This document shows positions 7,049 through 17,686 of a stretch of 32,830 nucleotides of DNA, piece after piece. The notes below the pieces were generated by a model. That model was given only the letters and a program-made list of their open reading frames with translations, was not told the origin of the DNA and did not search any database. The position numbers were made by a program, and so were the translations under genes. Origin of the DNA: Lachnospiraceae bacterium UBA3711 (GTDB taxonomy: Bacteria; Bacillota; Clostridia; Lachnospirales; Lachnospiraceae). The first letter of the stretch is position 1, and every line of letters starts with the position of its first letter. The stretch is taken from contig DFHY01000015.1 in the NCBI GenBank assembly GCA_002371345.1, forward strand, positions 1 through 32,830, given 5' to 3'.

Positions 7049-8167
7049 TCATCCTACTATCTGATTGCGCCCGTTCTGCTTGCCAAGGTACAGCATCTCA
7101 TCGGCCTTCATGATGATCTGATCGACCTGACGCATAATCTCCTCCGGTGTCTGAGCTCTCAGAACCGCGTCGTTCATTCCGAATGTCATTGTGACATGTA
7201 TCGACTGGTCGCCAAATGGTATGACTGTTACGCGGATCTTATCAAGAAGCTCAAACAGCACAATCTTGGCGTTATCCATATTGAGGTGTTCGAAGAAAAA
7301 CAGAAATTCCTCGCCTCCCCACCTTGCGCAGAGCCCGTAAGGCTCCATGGTCTTGTGGAAAAGGTCGGCAAGAATCTCAAGCACTCTGTCGCCGGCCTCA
7401 TGGCCGTAGGTGTCATTTACCTTCTTGAAAAAGTCTATGTCACCGATCGCGACTGTCGGGCAGATAGGAGTCGATGAATTGTGAACACACTCTCCGATGT
7501 ACTTGAGCGCGTGGCGGCGGTTCGGAAGCTTCGTGAGAGGATCCGTGTCGGCAAGAGCGTTCAGCTTCTGATTGGCCATCGCGAGCTTGCCCTCCGCGCG
7601 GAGCGTATCACCTGCGAATACGGACATAATCAGAATCAGAAGAAGATATACGGTCGTCGTGTTCAGAAGCTGAAGCGCATGGTTCAGCTTCATTGAGAGA
7701 GGGAAGAAAGGAAGCATCCTGGTAGTGTAGAAATACAGTCCCAGGCGAAGACCGTATATTATCAATCCGAGTATGACCTTGATCTTTATCGACCTGTAGC
7801 TGGTCGTGAAGACAAAGAGCAGCAGGACAAACAGAAGATGCTGGATGCCGCAGTCCCACCCGAACAGAATAACGGTTGTGATGATCCACATAGTTGTAAT
7901 GCCGTAAAATGCGCCGAGGCAATGGCTTGTATGGTGCCGGCGATCCTGCCTGTGGTAGGTAAAGTACATGAGCAGGAGAGACACGGCGCAGCAGGCAAGG
8001 GGGAGAAGAGAGTCAAGCCACCGGCCGAACAGCAGAAGGATAACCGCAAACAGAATGAAATAAACGCACTCGCCAAGAGTGCCGACTCTAAGGACATACA
8101 CAGCGCGGCCGGATTCATTTTCATCTCCCGCGTCCCGCAGGAGGAAGTCTTTCAACTGGTTCATCAT
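7049..8167 (-). CDS. membrane-anchored diguanylate cyclase (GGDEF)
   Basis: 372 residues that should make cyclic di-GMP from two GTP. About six hydrophobic segments occupy residues 30-190, a membrane sensor of unknown ligand. The GGDEF domain follows from about 205 (DTDPLTKLPNRR). The active-site motif is intact as GGEEF at 284-288 and the metal-binding GDIDFFKKVNDTYGH segment is at 242-256. No RxxD inhibitory site precedes the motif, so classical product inhibition is unlikely. The start is supported by GGGAGAAA; a second Met follows directly. No EAL or HD-GYP protein is in the window, but a Tad-like pilus module lies about 15 kb away. Confidence 0.95.
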   Translation of the reverse strand: MMNQLKDFLLRDAGDENESGRAVYVLRVGTLGECVYFILFAVILLLFGRWLDSLLPLACCAVSLLLMYFTYHRQDRRHHTSHCLGAFYGITTMWIITTVILFGWDCGIQHLLFVLLLFVFTTSYRSIKIKVILGLIIYGLRLGLYFYTTRMLPFFPLSMKLNHALQLLNTTTVYLLLILIMSVFAGDTLRAEGKLAMANQKLNALADTDPLTKLPNRRHALKYIGECVHNSSTPICPTVAIGDIDFFKKVNDTYGHEAGDRVLEILADLFHKTMEPYGLCARWGGEEFLFFFEHLNMDNAKIVLFELLDKIRVTVIPFGDQSIHVTMTFGMNDAVLRAQTPEEIMRQVDQIIMKADEMLYLGKQNGRNQIVG

Positions 8168-8279
8168 GATTTCTCCCGGAGATCCTGTTCGTCAGGCAGG
8201 AAGCAATAAAGCAGCCGGCAAAAGGATTGTGCCGGTGAATATGGCGCGAATAATCTCAATCGGCTGTTCAATAACTGAA

Positions 8280-8314
8280 AATGGCATAGGAACCTCGATA
8301 ATTCCTATGCCATT
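8280..8314 (-). terminator. terminator of the amidohydrolase gene
   Basis: AATGGCATAGGAA and TTCCTATGCCATT form a perfect 13-bp stem with a 9-base loop, beginning six bases past the amidohydrolase stop. On the minus strand it is followed by TTTC, a short U tract consistent with intrinsic termination. Confidence 0.75.
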
Positions 8315-8320
8315 CATATC

Positions 8321-9700
8321 TTACCGTCCCAGATAGACACGGTCCTGCCTGCCGGCTTCATACGCCAGCTTTTCCTCGTCGACACGGGTCAGATGCCCGT
8401 GCTCGACAGTAATCTCGCCGTTAACTACGGTGTAGTCGACCGGTCCCTTAAGACCGACTGTGCCGAGAACCGACTTCGGGTCAAACAGAGCGCCCACAAG
8501 CTCAAGCCGTCCGGAATCAACGAGAAACAGGTCGGCGCATTTTCCTTCTTCAAGACTTCCGATCTCCTTCTCACGGCCAAGCAGCCTTGCGGAGCCCATG
8601 GTCGCGATCTTCAGAACGTCATATCCTGACGGAGCCTTGTCAGAGGAGTTCAGGCGGTGCAGCAGATATGCGACACGAAGCTCCTCAAGCAGATTTGAGC
8701 CGTCATTGCTGGCGCTTCCGTCAACTCCAAGACCGACAGGGATTCCCATCTTCAGCATCTCAGGGATACGAGCTATGCCGGAGGACAGCTTCATGTTCGA
8801 GATCGGGCAGTGGCATACGCCGGTGCCGGTAGCAGCCAGAAGCTCAAGCTCCTCTGTATTGAAATGAATACCGTGAGCGTACCAGACATCGGGACCGACC
8901 CAGCCGAGCTTCTCCATGTAGGCGAGCGGTCTCAGGCCGACCTTCTCGAGTGTGTAGTTTTCCTCGTCCTTCGTCTCGCACAGATGGGTGTGCAGACGGA
9001 CTCCATATTCACGCGCCAGATTAGCGCTCTCACGCAGCAGATCCTCCGATACGGAAAACGGTGAACATGGCGCCAGCGCGATCCGCTTCATGGATCCGAA
9101 AGAGGTATCCTGATATTTCTCGATCAGCCTGACTGAGTCTTTCATGATCTCGTCGACTGTCTGCACAACGCTGTCAGGCGGAAGCCCCCCGTCCTTCTTA
9201 GAACGGTCCATGCTTCCTCTGGAAAAATGCATCCGCACTCCGAGCTCGCAGGCAGCCTGCCACTGAGCTTCCAGCAGATCGCCTCCCTCGGCCGGGAAGA
9301 CATAATGATGGTCGAACACGGTCGTGCAGCCGTTTTTCATCAGTTCACCCATCGCTGTCAGGCTTGCAAGGCGCTCTGTCTCTTCGGTCAGGTTCTTCCA
9401 GACCTCATACAGCGCGACCAGCCAGTCAAACAGTTCGAGATTCTGAACCTCCGGCAGGTTGCGCGAGAATACCTGATACAGGTGGTGATGAGCATTTACC
9501 AGGCCGGGATACGCTATCATGCCTGAGGCATCAATAATCCGGTCAGGCTTTATCCCGCAGGTATCCCTGTCCGATGAGAGATCCGGTCCGATCCTGCGGA
9601 TAATGCCGTCCACGCACAGAATATCCGAGCCAAGCGGCATGGAATCCTCACCGTCACAGGTGACAATTGCATCAATGTTCTTGATTAGAAGCGTGCTCAT
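8321..9700 (-). CDS. 8-oxoguanine deaminase-type amidohydrolase
   Basis: 459-residue zinc-dependent amidohydrolase of the ATZ/TRZ group, closest in pattern to 8-oxoguanine deaminase (formerly hydroxydechloroatrazine ethylaminohydrolase-like). Metal ligands are visible as His71 and His73 in NAHHHLYQ, His239 in LHTHLCET, His276 in WYAHGIHF and Asp327 in GLGVDGSASND. The stretch SRGSMDRSKKDGGLPPDSVV and the IALAPCSPFSVS segment are characteristic of this subgroup. The likely role is purine salvage or clearance of oxidised guanine; guanine or related aminohydrolase activity cannot be excluded. GGGAGGG eight bases upstream supports the ATG at 9700. It appears monocistronic, with its own terminator at 8280-8314. 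Confidence 0.87.
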   Translation of the reverse strand: MSTLLIKNIDAIVTCDGEDSMPLGSDILCVDGIIRRIGPDLSSDRDTCGIKPDRIIDASGMIAYPGLVNAHHHLYQVFSRNLPEVQNLELFDWLVALYEVWKNLTEETERLASLTAMGELMKNGCTTVFDHHYVFPAEGGDLLEAQWQAACELGVRMHFSRGSMDRSKKDGGLPPDSVVQTVDEIMKDSVRLIEKYQDTSFGSMKRIALAPCSPFSVSEDLLRESANLAREYGVRLHTHLCETKDEENYTLEKVGLRPLAYMEKLGWVGPDVWYAHGIHFNTEELELLAATGTGVCHCPISNMKLSSGIARIPEMLKMGIPVGLGVDGSASNDGSNLLEELRVAYLLHRLNSSDKAPSGYDVLKIATMGSARLLGREKEIGSLEEGKCADLFLVDSGRLELVGALFDPKSVLGTVGLKGPVDYTVVNGEITVEHGHLTRVDEEKLAYEAGRQDRVYLGR

Positions 9701-9766
9701 ACGATTCCCTCCCTCTCACGGCAAACATGATTATTTCTGATTTAAGTAACTGCAGCGTAATTATAA

Positions 9767-9799
9767 CAAACGACAAAGCTTTCTTTACTTTGTCGTTTG
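9767..9799. repeat. perfect GACAAAG/CTTTGTC hairpin
   Basis: CAAACGACAAAG, loop CTTTCTTTA and CTTTGTCGTTTG form a perfect 12-bp stem between two minus-strand genes. A decayed copy lies at 2211-2252, and TGACAAA with TTTGTCA recurs with a wider loop at about 27078-27117. It is probably a small family of intergenic hairpins. It could end transcription of the 9884-10798 gene, but lacks a T run. Confidence 0.75.
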
Positions 9800-9814
9800 C
9801 TGCGCCGGATTCGC

Positions 9815-9830
9815 GCCGCCTTAAGGCGGC
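9815..9830. repeat. short perfect palindrome
   Basis: GCCGCCTTAAGGCGGC is a perfect 16-bp palindrome 54 bases downstream of the 9884-10798 gene on the minus strand. On that strand it is followed by GAATCC, so it is not a typical intrinsic terminator. It may act with the adjacent hairpin. Confidence 0.5.
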
Positions 9831-9883
9831 ATATTTCCCTTGCGCATCCTGCCGGAGGCTTTATAGCCAAATGACTAAGTTAA

Positions 9884-10798
9884 TTAGCTGCATGTTCTGA
9901 GTGCATTTTCCATAGTTGTGTTCCAGAAGCTGTCAAGCGCGCGTCTTTCCCTGCGTCTCCGGTCTTCGTCATCACCGTCCATGCGGAATGTGATGCGTCC
10001 CTCTTCACGTTCCTTATTGTAAGCGTCGAGTACTCGCTGGAAGATCTGGTCGTCGCCGAAGGGCGCGTCGCCGCAGTCGGACAGTGTCCGGCACGCCAGC
10101 ACTGTCATCTTCTTGCACAACTCAGTCTGATCCAGATGTTCATATACGGCCGCTTCGGTAGCGTATACAGCCGCCAGCTCGCGGTAGAGATCCTTGACCA
10201 GTTCGTCAAGGCTGCCGCGCGATGCGATCTTCTCCTTATAGAGTTCAACACTGCGTTCGCTCATCTCCAGAGCCTGCTCCTCCATGCCGCCCGCTCTGCT
10301 GCAGGCAAATGCCAGGTCCGCGTAGAGCTTCTCAAGGGTTCCGAAGTTCATCTCGTGCCCTTCAAGCGAGTTCAGCGCAAGTGTAAAATGCTCCACTGCC
10401 TTGTCATACTCCTCATTCCACAGAGCGTTGTTGGCATAGGCGGTCTGAGCGTATGCGATCATAAGCTTTGAACCGTTCTGCGTAGCCGCGTCTATATCCC
10501 TCTCCAGAGATTCGATGCTTCTGAGGTGTGCGTGATGGGAGAATGCCAGCGAATAAGCCCCGCCGGTGTTCTTCCCGAGAATATTGACAGCACGGCTGAG
10601 TATCTCCGGAAATGCATCCTCCTCAGCGTCGATGCCGATCAGGTTGCGTGCCTCATTGATAGTCAGACTGCGGATACCGGGGATATCGAGGATATCCTGC
10701 AGTGCGTCTTCCTTTTTTGAAATGATATCCCGCACGTCGGACGGCTTTCCCTTGGAGGGAGAGAGAACGAGGCGGTAACATCTGTAATGATTTGGCAT
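9884..10798 (-). CDS. hypothetical helical (TPR-like) protein
   Basis: 304 residues that I do not recognise as a named family. There is no signal peptide or membrane segment, so it should be cytoplasmic. The N-terminal 90 residues are mixed, opening with a basic stretch (YRCYRLVLSPSKGKP). Residues about 110-245 are strongly helical with repeated Ala/Leu/Tyr spacing such as AYAQTAYANNALWNEEYDKA and KLYADLAFACSRAGG. These resemble tetratricopeptide repeats and would suit protein-protein contacts. The tail is highly charged (DGDDEDRRRRERRA). It stands alone between two intergenic repeat elements. The start at 10798 has only a weak AAGGAG-like site (AAGGAGTTTTGAATAGCC). Confidence 0.7.
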   Translation of the reverse strand: MPNHYRCYRLVLSPSKGKPSDVRDIISKKEDALQDILDIPGIRSLTINEARNLIGIDAEEDAFPEILSRAVNILGKNTGGAYSLAFSHHAHLRSIESLERDIDAATQNGSKLMIAYAQTAYANNALWNEEYDKAVEHFTLALNSLEGHEMNFGTLEKLYADLAFACSRAGGMEEQALEMSERSVELYKEKIASRGSLDELVKDLYRELAAVYATEAAVYEHLDQTELCKKMTVLACRTLSDCGDAPFGDDQIFQRVLDAYNKEREEGRITFRMDGDDEDRRRRERRALDSFWNTTMENALRTCS

Positions 10799-10951
10799 GG
10801 CTATTCAAAACTCCTTATAAAACCATATTTCAGCGAAGCATGTCCTCATACGAGAGAGTTCATCGCATGGTATGAAAACCCTTCACAAAATGATAAAACT
10901 CCAATTCATTATAAACTACTTTGCTCAGGTATGCACCCTGTAATTTGTGCA

Positions 10952-11019
10952 GATTGTTACTATTCACGGCAGATCAGGCCCGTGAATAGTAACAATCCGT
11001 AATCGGCTTTTGGAGGGTT
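10952..11019 (+). repeat. 18-bp perfect hairpin plus GTAATCG element
   Basis: GATTGTTACTATTCACGG (10952-10969) and its exact reverse complement (10980-10997) flank a 10-base loop, CAGATCAGGC. A conserved tail, GTAATCGGCTTTTGGAGGG, follows from 10999. The same tail with two substitutions follows another hairpin at 6125-6161. It lies between two minus-strand genes. Lack of a T run on either strand argues against a plain terminator. A mobile or leader-type repeat is more likely. Confidence 0.75.
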
Positions 11020-11042
11020 TGTAAATGTCACAAGCCCTGAAG
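11016..11042 (-). repeat. dispersed repeat core on the minus strand, overlapping the CYTH gene end
   Basis: On the minus strand the sequence reads CTTCAGGGCTTGTGAC followed by ATTTACA, matching the repeat core CTTCAGGGCTTTTGACC plus TTTACATCAT with few changes. It includes the CYTH stop codon (TGA in CTTGTGAC). It is the only copy I found on this strand. Confidence 0.5.
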
Positions 11043-11534
11043 AGGGGGCAAACTTGTCAGTCTGGTTCTTGCCCAGTAAGCACTCATGCTCTGACCGGGT
11101 TTCTCTGTCACATCATCGGTAAGATAGTCATCAAGTCCGTTATCCTCAGGCCGCCATGCCCGTGCCTGTGCCTCATCCTGATATTCCACCTCAGCATACA
11201 TGAACTGTGTCGGCAGACCCTCGTCTACCATGTTGACCTCAAGCTTAAGGCCGTCATGCAGCTGATAGACGCGGCGTGTCTTGCGGATGAGCGGCAGACC
11301 GATAAGGCCGGATAACCTGTCAAATTCCTCCCGGCTGATATTGATCTCGATCTCTTCGCGCGTCAGAAGCCCCGCTGACTTGAAGCACAGGACATACTGA
11401 GTGGTTTGTCTGGATTCCATACGTATACGAACTATCGGAGCGTCCGAGTGCACATAGCCCTGCTCCTGGTATTCTGTATATAGAAGCGGGAGAGCAGGCC
11501 AGCCGCTCACCATCCATTTTCTTTCTATTTCCAT
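11028..11534 (-). CDS. CYTH domain protein (triphosphate tunnel metalloenzyme)
   Basis: 168-residue single-domain CYTH protein. The signature EIERKW sits at residues 2-7, and alternating charged strands follow (VRIRMESRQ, EEIEINIS, YQLHDGLKLEVNMV, YAEVEYQDEAQA), forming the acidic and basic tunnel that binds inorganic triphosphate or a nucleoside triphosphate. Single-domain bacterial members usually hydrolyse tripolyphosphate; adenylate cyclase activity is known in a few. I chose the ATG at 11534 because AGGAGG lies four bases upstream and MEIERKW is the usual family start; the frame opens seven codons earlier. The last codons and stop coincide with a dispersed repeat core, so the C-terminus may have been altered by it. 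Confidence 0.9.
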   Translation of the reverse strand: MEIERKWMVSGWPALPLLYTEYQEQGYVHSDAPIVRIRMESRQTTQYVLCFKSAGLLTREEIEINISREEFDRLSGLIGLPLIRKTRRVYQLHDGLKLEVNMVDEGLPTQFMYAEVEYQDEAQARAWRPEDNGLDDYLTDDVTEKPGQSMSAYWARTRLTSLPPLQGL

Positions 11535-11691
11535 AGTACCTCCTAATTGCGGCATAGAATATCACAGCCCTCGGGAATACCTATGCCATCCCATGACTTG
11601 ATTCTACTCTCCGCCGCAGCATCGGTAGTCGGCTGCTGCCTATGCAAATGGCCCGACTGGCTGAGGGGTAAAGGCGGCAGGTGAGCATAAA

Positions 11692-11726
11692 GAATCCCCA
11701 GAGAGCGGCTATCTCTCCGGGGATTC
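11692..11726 (-). terminator. intrinsic terminator downstream of carB
   Basis: GAATCCCC and GGGGATTC flank AGAGAG/CTCTC arms, giving a long stem with one mismatch. On the minus strand it is followed by TTTATGC. It lies 84 bases past the carB stop and most likely ends that transcript. Confidence 0.75.
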
Positions 11727-11809
11727 GTGTCAGCCTGATTTCATCTCATTTCTTGCTGTCCGTACGATAGCACACTCCGCCGAATAATTCAACCAATCAA
11801 CCATGCTGC

Positions 11810-15040
<3,231 letters not shown>

Positions 15041-15059
15041 GTCCCTCTTCCTTCCTGAT

Positions 15060-15088
15060 CTGCTGCCGTTCACCCCAGCGGGCAGCAG
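15060..15088 (-). promoter_or_regulatory. GC-rich leader hairpin before carB
   Basis: On the minus strand CTGCTGCC, a 13-base loop and GGCAGCAG form a perfect 8-bp stem ending about 20 bases before the carB start, next to its ribosome binding site. There is no T run, so it is not a terminator. A leader structure affecting translation is possible, but I see no recognisable PyrR or riboswitch motif. Confidence 0.35.
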
Positions 15089-15277
15089 CTGCAAATGCTC
15101 TTGCCTTCCTGATTTTCCGAACCATTTTACTAGGTCTGTGGTAAACTGTCTATAAAAAAGGTTTTTCAGGATTGCGAACACTTTTTTTGCAGGCAGATTC
15201 CCGTAAATATTTTTTACTTACTGTGTGACCGGCCGGCATGACATCCCGTCATTAATGGCAGAAGGAGGTAAACTATT

Positions 15278-17284
15278 ATGATGAACAGAAAGATCATGAT
15301 ATCCGTTATAGCGTCAGCCGCTGCCGCGGTGATTGGACTTGGAAGTGTTTCTGCCGCTGCGACGGGCGGCCGTAAGGACAGCAAGGCGGCTGATATCGTT
15401 GATGATACGGGCGCGTCTGAAGCCTGGCCTGAGGAGACTGAAACCGAAACTGAAACAGAGACCGAAACTGAGACTGAAGAAGTGAACCGGTCAGAATCAG
15501 AGCAGGATTCTCCGCTGCAGGTTCTGATAGACAGTGTGGCCGACATGGGACAGAATAAGTCCGCGATGGAGGAAGAGATGTGGGACGGCGGAGCAGACGG
15601 TATGGTCATGGCTGCCGCTGAAACAGGGAACGCCTATTTTGCCGAACCGGCTATGCCGTCCTGGAACACGGAGGAGTACGGCACGGTGGAAGAGACAGGC
15701 TTCCGGGATGTGAAGCTGTACCCGCTCTCCACATTTGGAATGGACGTTGACACCGCTTCCTATTCACTGCTTAGGCGCAATACGCTGAACGATACACTTT
15801 CGTGGATGCCGAAGGATGCGGTACGCATCGAGGAGATGATCAACTATTTCAATTATGAATATGAGATGCCCGAGGACGGAGAGACATTCTCAATAACCGC
15901 GCAGATTGCGGACTGTCCGTGGAATGACCAGACCAAGCTCATGCTTATCGGACTGCAGGCAAGAGATATTCCGGCTGAGGACATTAAGGATCAGAACCTC
16001 GTGTTCCTCGTAGATACTTCAGGAAGCATGTACGATGCAGACAAGCTGCCGCTTGCTGTGGACGCGCTTAAGTACCTTATGAAAGAGCTGGACGAACACG
16101 ACACTGTCTCGATCGTGACCTACGCCGGCAGCAGCGAGATAGCGCTCGAACCGACGAGATGCACAGACAAAGGGAAAAAAGAAATCATAGAGACGCTTGA
16201 CGGCCTGGCGGCGGACGGCGGGACGTACGGAGAAGCAGGCATCAGGACGGCCTACGATCTGGCACAGAGCTCGTTTATAGAAGGCGGCAACAACCGCGTA
16301 CTCCTGCTGACGGACGGTGACTTTAACCTGGGGCAGACCGATGATTCCGAGCTTGTGGATCTGGTAAATGAGAAAGCGAAAGGGCAGATCTTCCTTTCCA
16401 TTCTCGGCTTTGGTACGGGCAACTACAATGACGCGCTGGCTCAGGAGCTGGCTGACAAGGGCAACGGAAATTACAGCTACATTGACAGTGATATGGAGGC
16501 GCGCCGGGTGATGGGCGCCGCCCTAAAGGGGACATTGAACACCGTTGCCAAGGATTCCAAGGTACAGGTCGACTTCAATCCGGAGTACATAAAGGGGTAC
16601 CGCCTTGTCGGATATGAGAACAGGCTGATGGACGCGGAGGATTTTGAGGACGATACGAAAGACGGCGGAGAGGTCGGAGCAGGCCAGCAGGTGACGGTGC
16701 TGTACGAGCTGGTTACGTCTGACAGCGACATGACCCTTCCGGCAGCGCACAGCAGGTACACGTCGGATGACAAGTCCTCCGCAGGCGGCGAAGATGGCAA
16801 AGCCGGCGCTGAAGCTGAAGACAGCAAGCTCTCCGCAGTAGGAGAAGGCAGCAAAGCCGGCGAGGAAGCTGAAGACAGCAAAGCCGGCACTGAAGACGAA
16901 GAAGCTGCTGATAAGTCCGGCACTGAGAGCGGAAGTATGCAGACGGAGGAGGAGCCGTCGGCTCCGTCCGCGAATGAGTACCTTACGGTGAGCATCCGTT
17001 ACAAGGATCCCGAGGGGGAAAAGAGTCAGCTCAAGGAGTTGGCAGTCACCTCCGAACATGAAGCAGACGAAATGAGCGATAATATGTCCTGGGCAGCAGG
17101 CGTAGCTCAGACCGGGATGCTGCTTCGGGACAGCGAGTTCGCCGGAACCAGCGACTATGACGAGATTCATGACCGCCTCGCGAAGCTTACGAACGGTGAT
17201 GAATTCCGCGAGGAATTCGTATACCTGATTACCAGGCTGAAGGGCGTAAAACTCGAGGACGAGCCGGAGTATTACTACTATTAA
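15278..17284 (+). CDS. exported von Willebrand factor A protein with DUF3520 domain
   Basis: 668 residues. A signal peptide or membrane anchor covers residues 1-28. It is followed by a (Thr-Glu)n run at about 53-67 and an acidic linker. The vWF N-terminal domain starts around 140 (FRDVKLYPLSTFGMDVDTAS). The vWA domain has an intact MIDAS motif, DTSGS, at 246-250 and the conserved Thr in DGGTYGEAGI, so it should bind a divalent metal and a protein ligand. The C-terminal DUF3520-type domain is interrupted at about 500-565 by Ala/Ser/Glu/Lys repeats (GSKAGEEAEDSKAG). The protein ends in four Tyr. GGAGG nine bases upstream supports the start. Family members are cell-surface proteins of unknown ligand. 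Degenerate copies of the 3' end follow the stop. Confidence 0.9.
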   Translation: MMNRKIMISVIASAAAAVIGLGSVSAAATGGRKDSKAADIVDDTGASEAWPEETETETETETETETEEVNRSESEQDSPLQVLIDSVADMGQNKSAMEEEMWDGGADGMVMAAAETGNAYFAEPAMPSWNTEEYGTVEETGFRDVKLYPLSTFGMDVDTASYSLLRRNTLNDTLSWMPKDAVRIEEMINYFNYEYEMPEDGETFSITAQIADCPWNDQTKLMLIGLQARDIPAEDIKDQNLVFLVDTSGSMYDADKLPLAVDALKYLMKELDEHDTVSIVTYAGSSEIALEPTRCTDKGKKEIIETLDGLAADGGTYGEAGIRTAYDLAQSSFIEGGNNRVLLLTDGDFNLGQTDDSELVDLVNEKAKGQIFLSILGFGTGNYNDALAQELADKGNGNYSYIDSDMEARRVMGAALKGTLNTVAKDSKVQVDFNPEYIKGYRLVGYENRLMDAEDFEDDTKDGGEVGAGQQVTVLYELVTSDSDMTLPAAHSRYTSDDKSSAGGEDGKAGAEAEDSKLSAVGEGSKAGEEAEDSKAGTEDEEAADKSGTESGSMQTEEEPSAPSANEYLTVSIRYKDPEGEKSQLKELAVTSEHEADEMSDNMSWAAGVAQTGMLLRDSEFAGTSDYDEIHDRLAKLTNGDEFREEFVYLITRLKGVKLEDEPEYYYY

Positions 17285-17382
17285 AGAAGGACGGAATAGA
17301 CTTCGGGAATCGGCGTACAGCCCGGAGACGAGCCGGAGTACTGCTATTAAGGATAAGGATATACCGGAGTCCTGCTATTTAA
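17258..17382 (+). repeat. degenerate triplication of the vWA gene 3' end
   Basis: GACGAGCCGGAGTATTACTA and the stop at 17258-17284 recur as GACGAGCCGGAGTACTGCTA at 17327-17350. A third, poorer copy lies at 17361-17382 (ATACCGGAGTCCTGCTATTT). Each would end in a Pro-Glu plus aromatic tail. They look like past slippage or duplication at the gene end, now outside the reading frame. Confidence 0.65.
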
Positions 17383-17432
17383 GAATGACTTCACAAAGAT
17401 GACACGAAAATAATACTAAAGAATGTTATACT

Positions 17433-17463
17433 AAGGAAACACTGATACATTCAGTGTTTCCTT
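17433..17463 (+). terminator. hairpin downstream of the vWA gene
   Basis: AAGGAAACACTGA, loop TACAT and TCAGTGTTTCCTT form a perfect 13-bp stem, followed on the plus strand by ACATGCTTTTATG. It is probably the vWA transcript terminator, though the T run is displaced. TATACT directly precedes it and could be a -10 box, making a leader structure for the phosphatase gene an alternative. Confidence 0.6.
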
Positions 17464-17507
17464 ACATGCTTTTATGCCGGGGTCAGAAGTACCTTTTGCC
17501 TCCAATT

Positions 17508-17657
17508 ATGATGTACGGATCGCTTCGTTGCTGCGCAATTTCCGCGCTCTTCGGCCGCTTCGCACTCTCGTAATTTGCTAAAGCAGATTACTGCGTGTTC
17601 CGTGTCCGGTGGGTCAACTTCTACGCTCTGCTTCAAGGCTTTTGACCTTTACATCAT
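17508..17657 (+). repeat. dispersed structured repeat, copy A (150 bp)
   Basis: Begins ATGATGTA and ends TACATCAT, an 8-bp terminal inverted repeat. About 110 of 123 internal positions match the element at 26659-26881. It holds the hairpin GTAATTTGCT-AA-AGCAGATTAC (17570-17591), in which one pair is T-G where the other copy has T-A. It lacks the GGACGTCC and GGCAAAC hairpins of the longer copy. It ends 29 bases before the phosphatase start, so it is probably transcribed in its leader. Confidence 0.85.
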
Positions 17658-17686
17658 GCTTTCAGCGGGAGTTATAAAGATAAGCA

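Noticed and set aside
11025..11315. 96-residue plus-strand frame with GGAGGG before its ATG
   Set aside because: It is antisense to the CYTH gene. The SD-like bases belong to a repeated element, so they are not independent evidence for translation.
15425..15482. GAAACT/GAGACT microsatellite considered as a phase-variation tract
   Set aside because: The units are degenerate six-base codon pairs within a Thr-Glu run, so length changes would stay in frame.
16477..17170. 172- and 215-residue minus-strand frames
   Set aside because: Antisense to the repeat-rich part of the vWA gene. Repeats in the sense strand keep the antisense frames open by chance.
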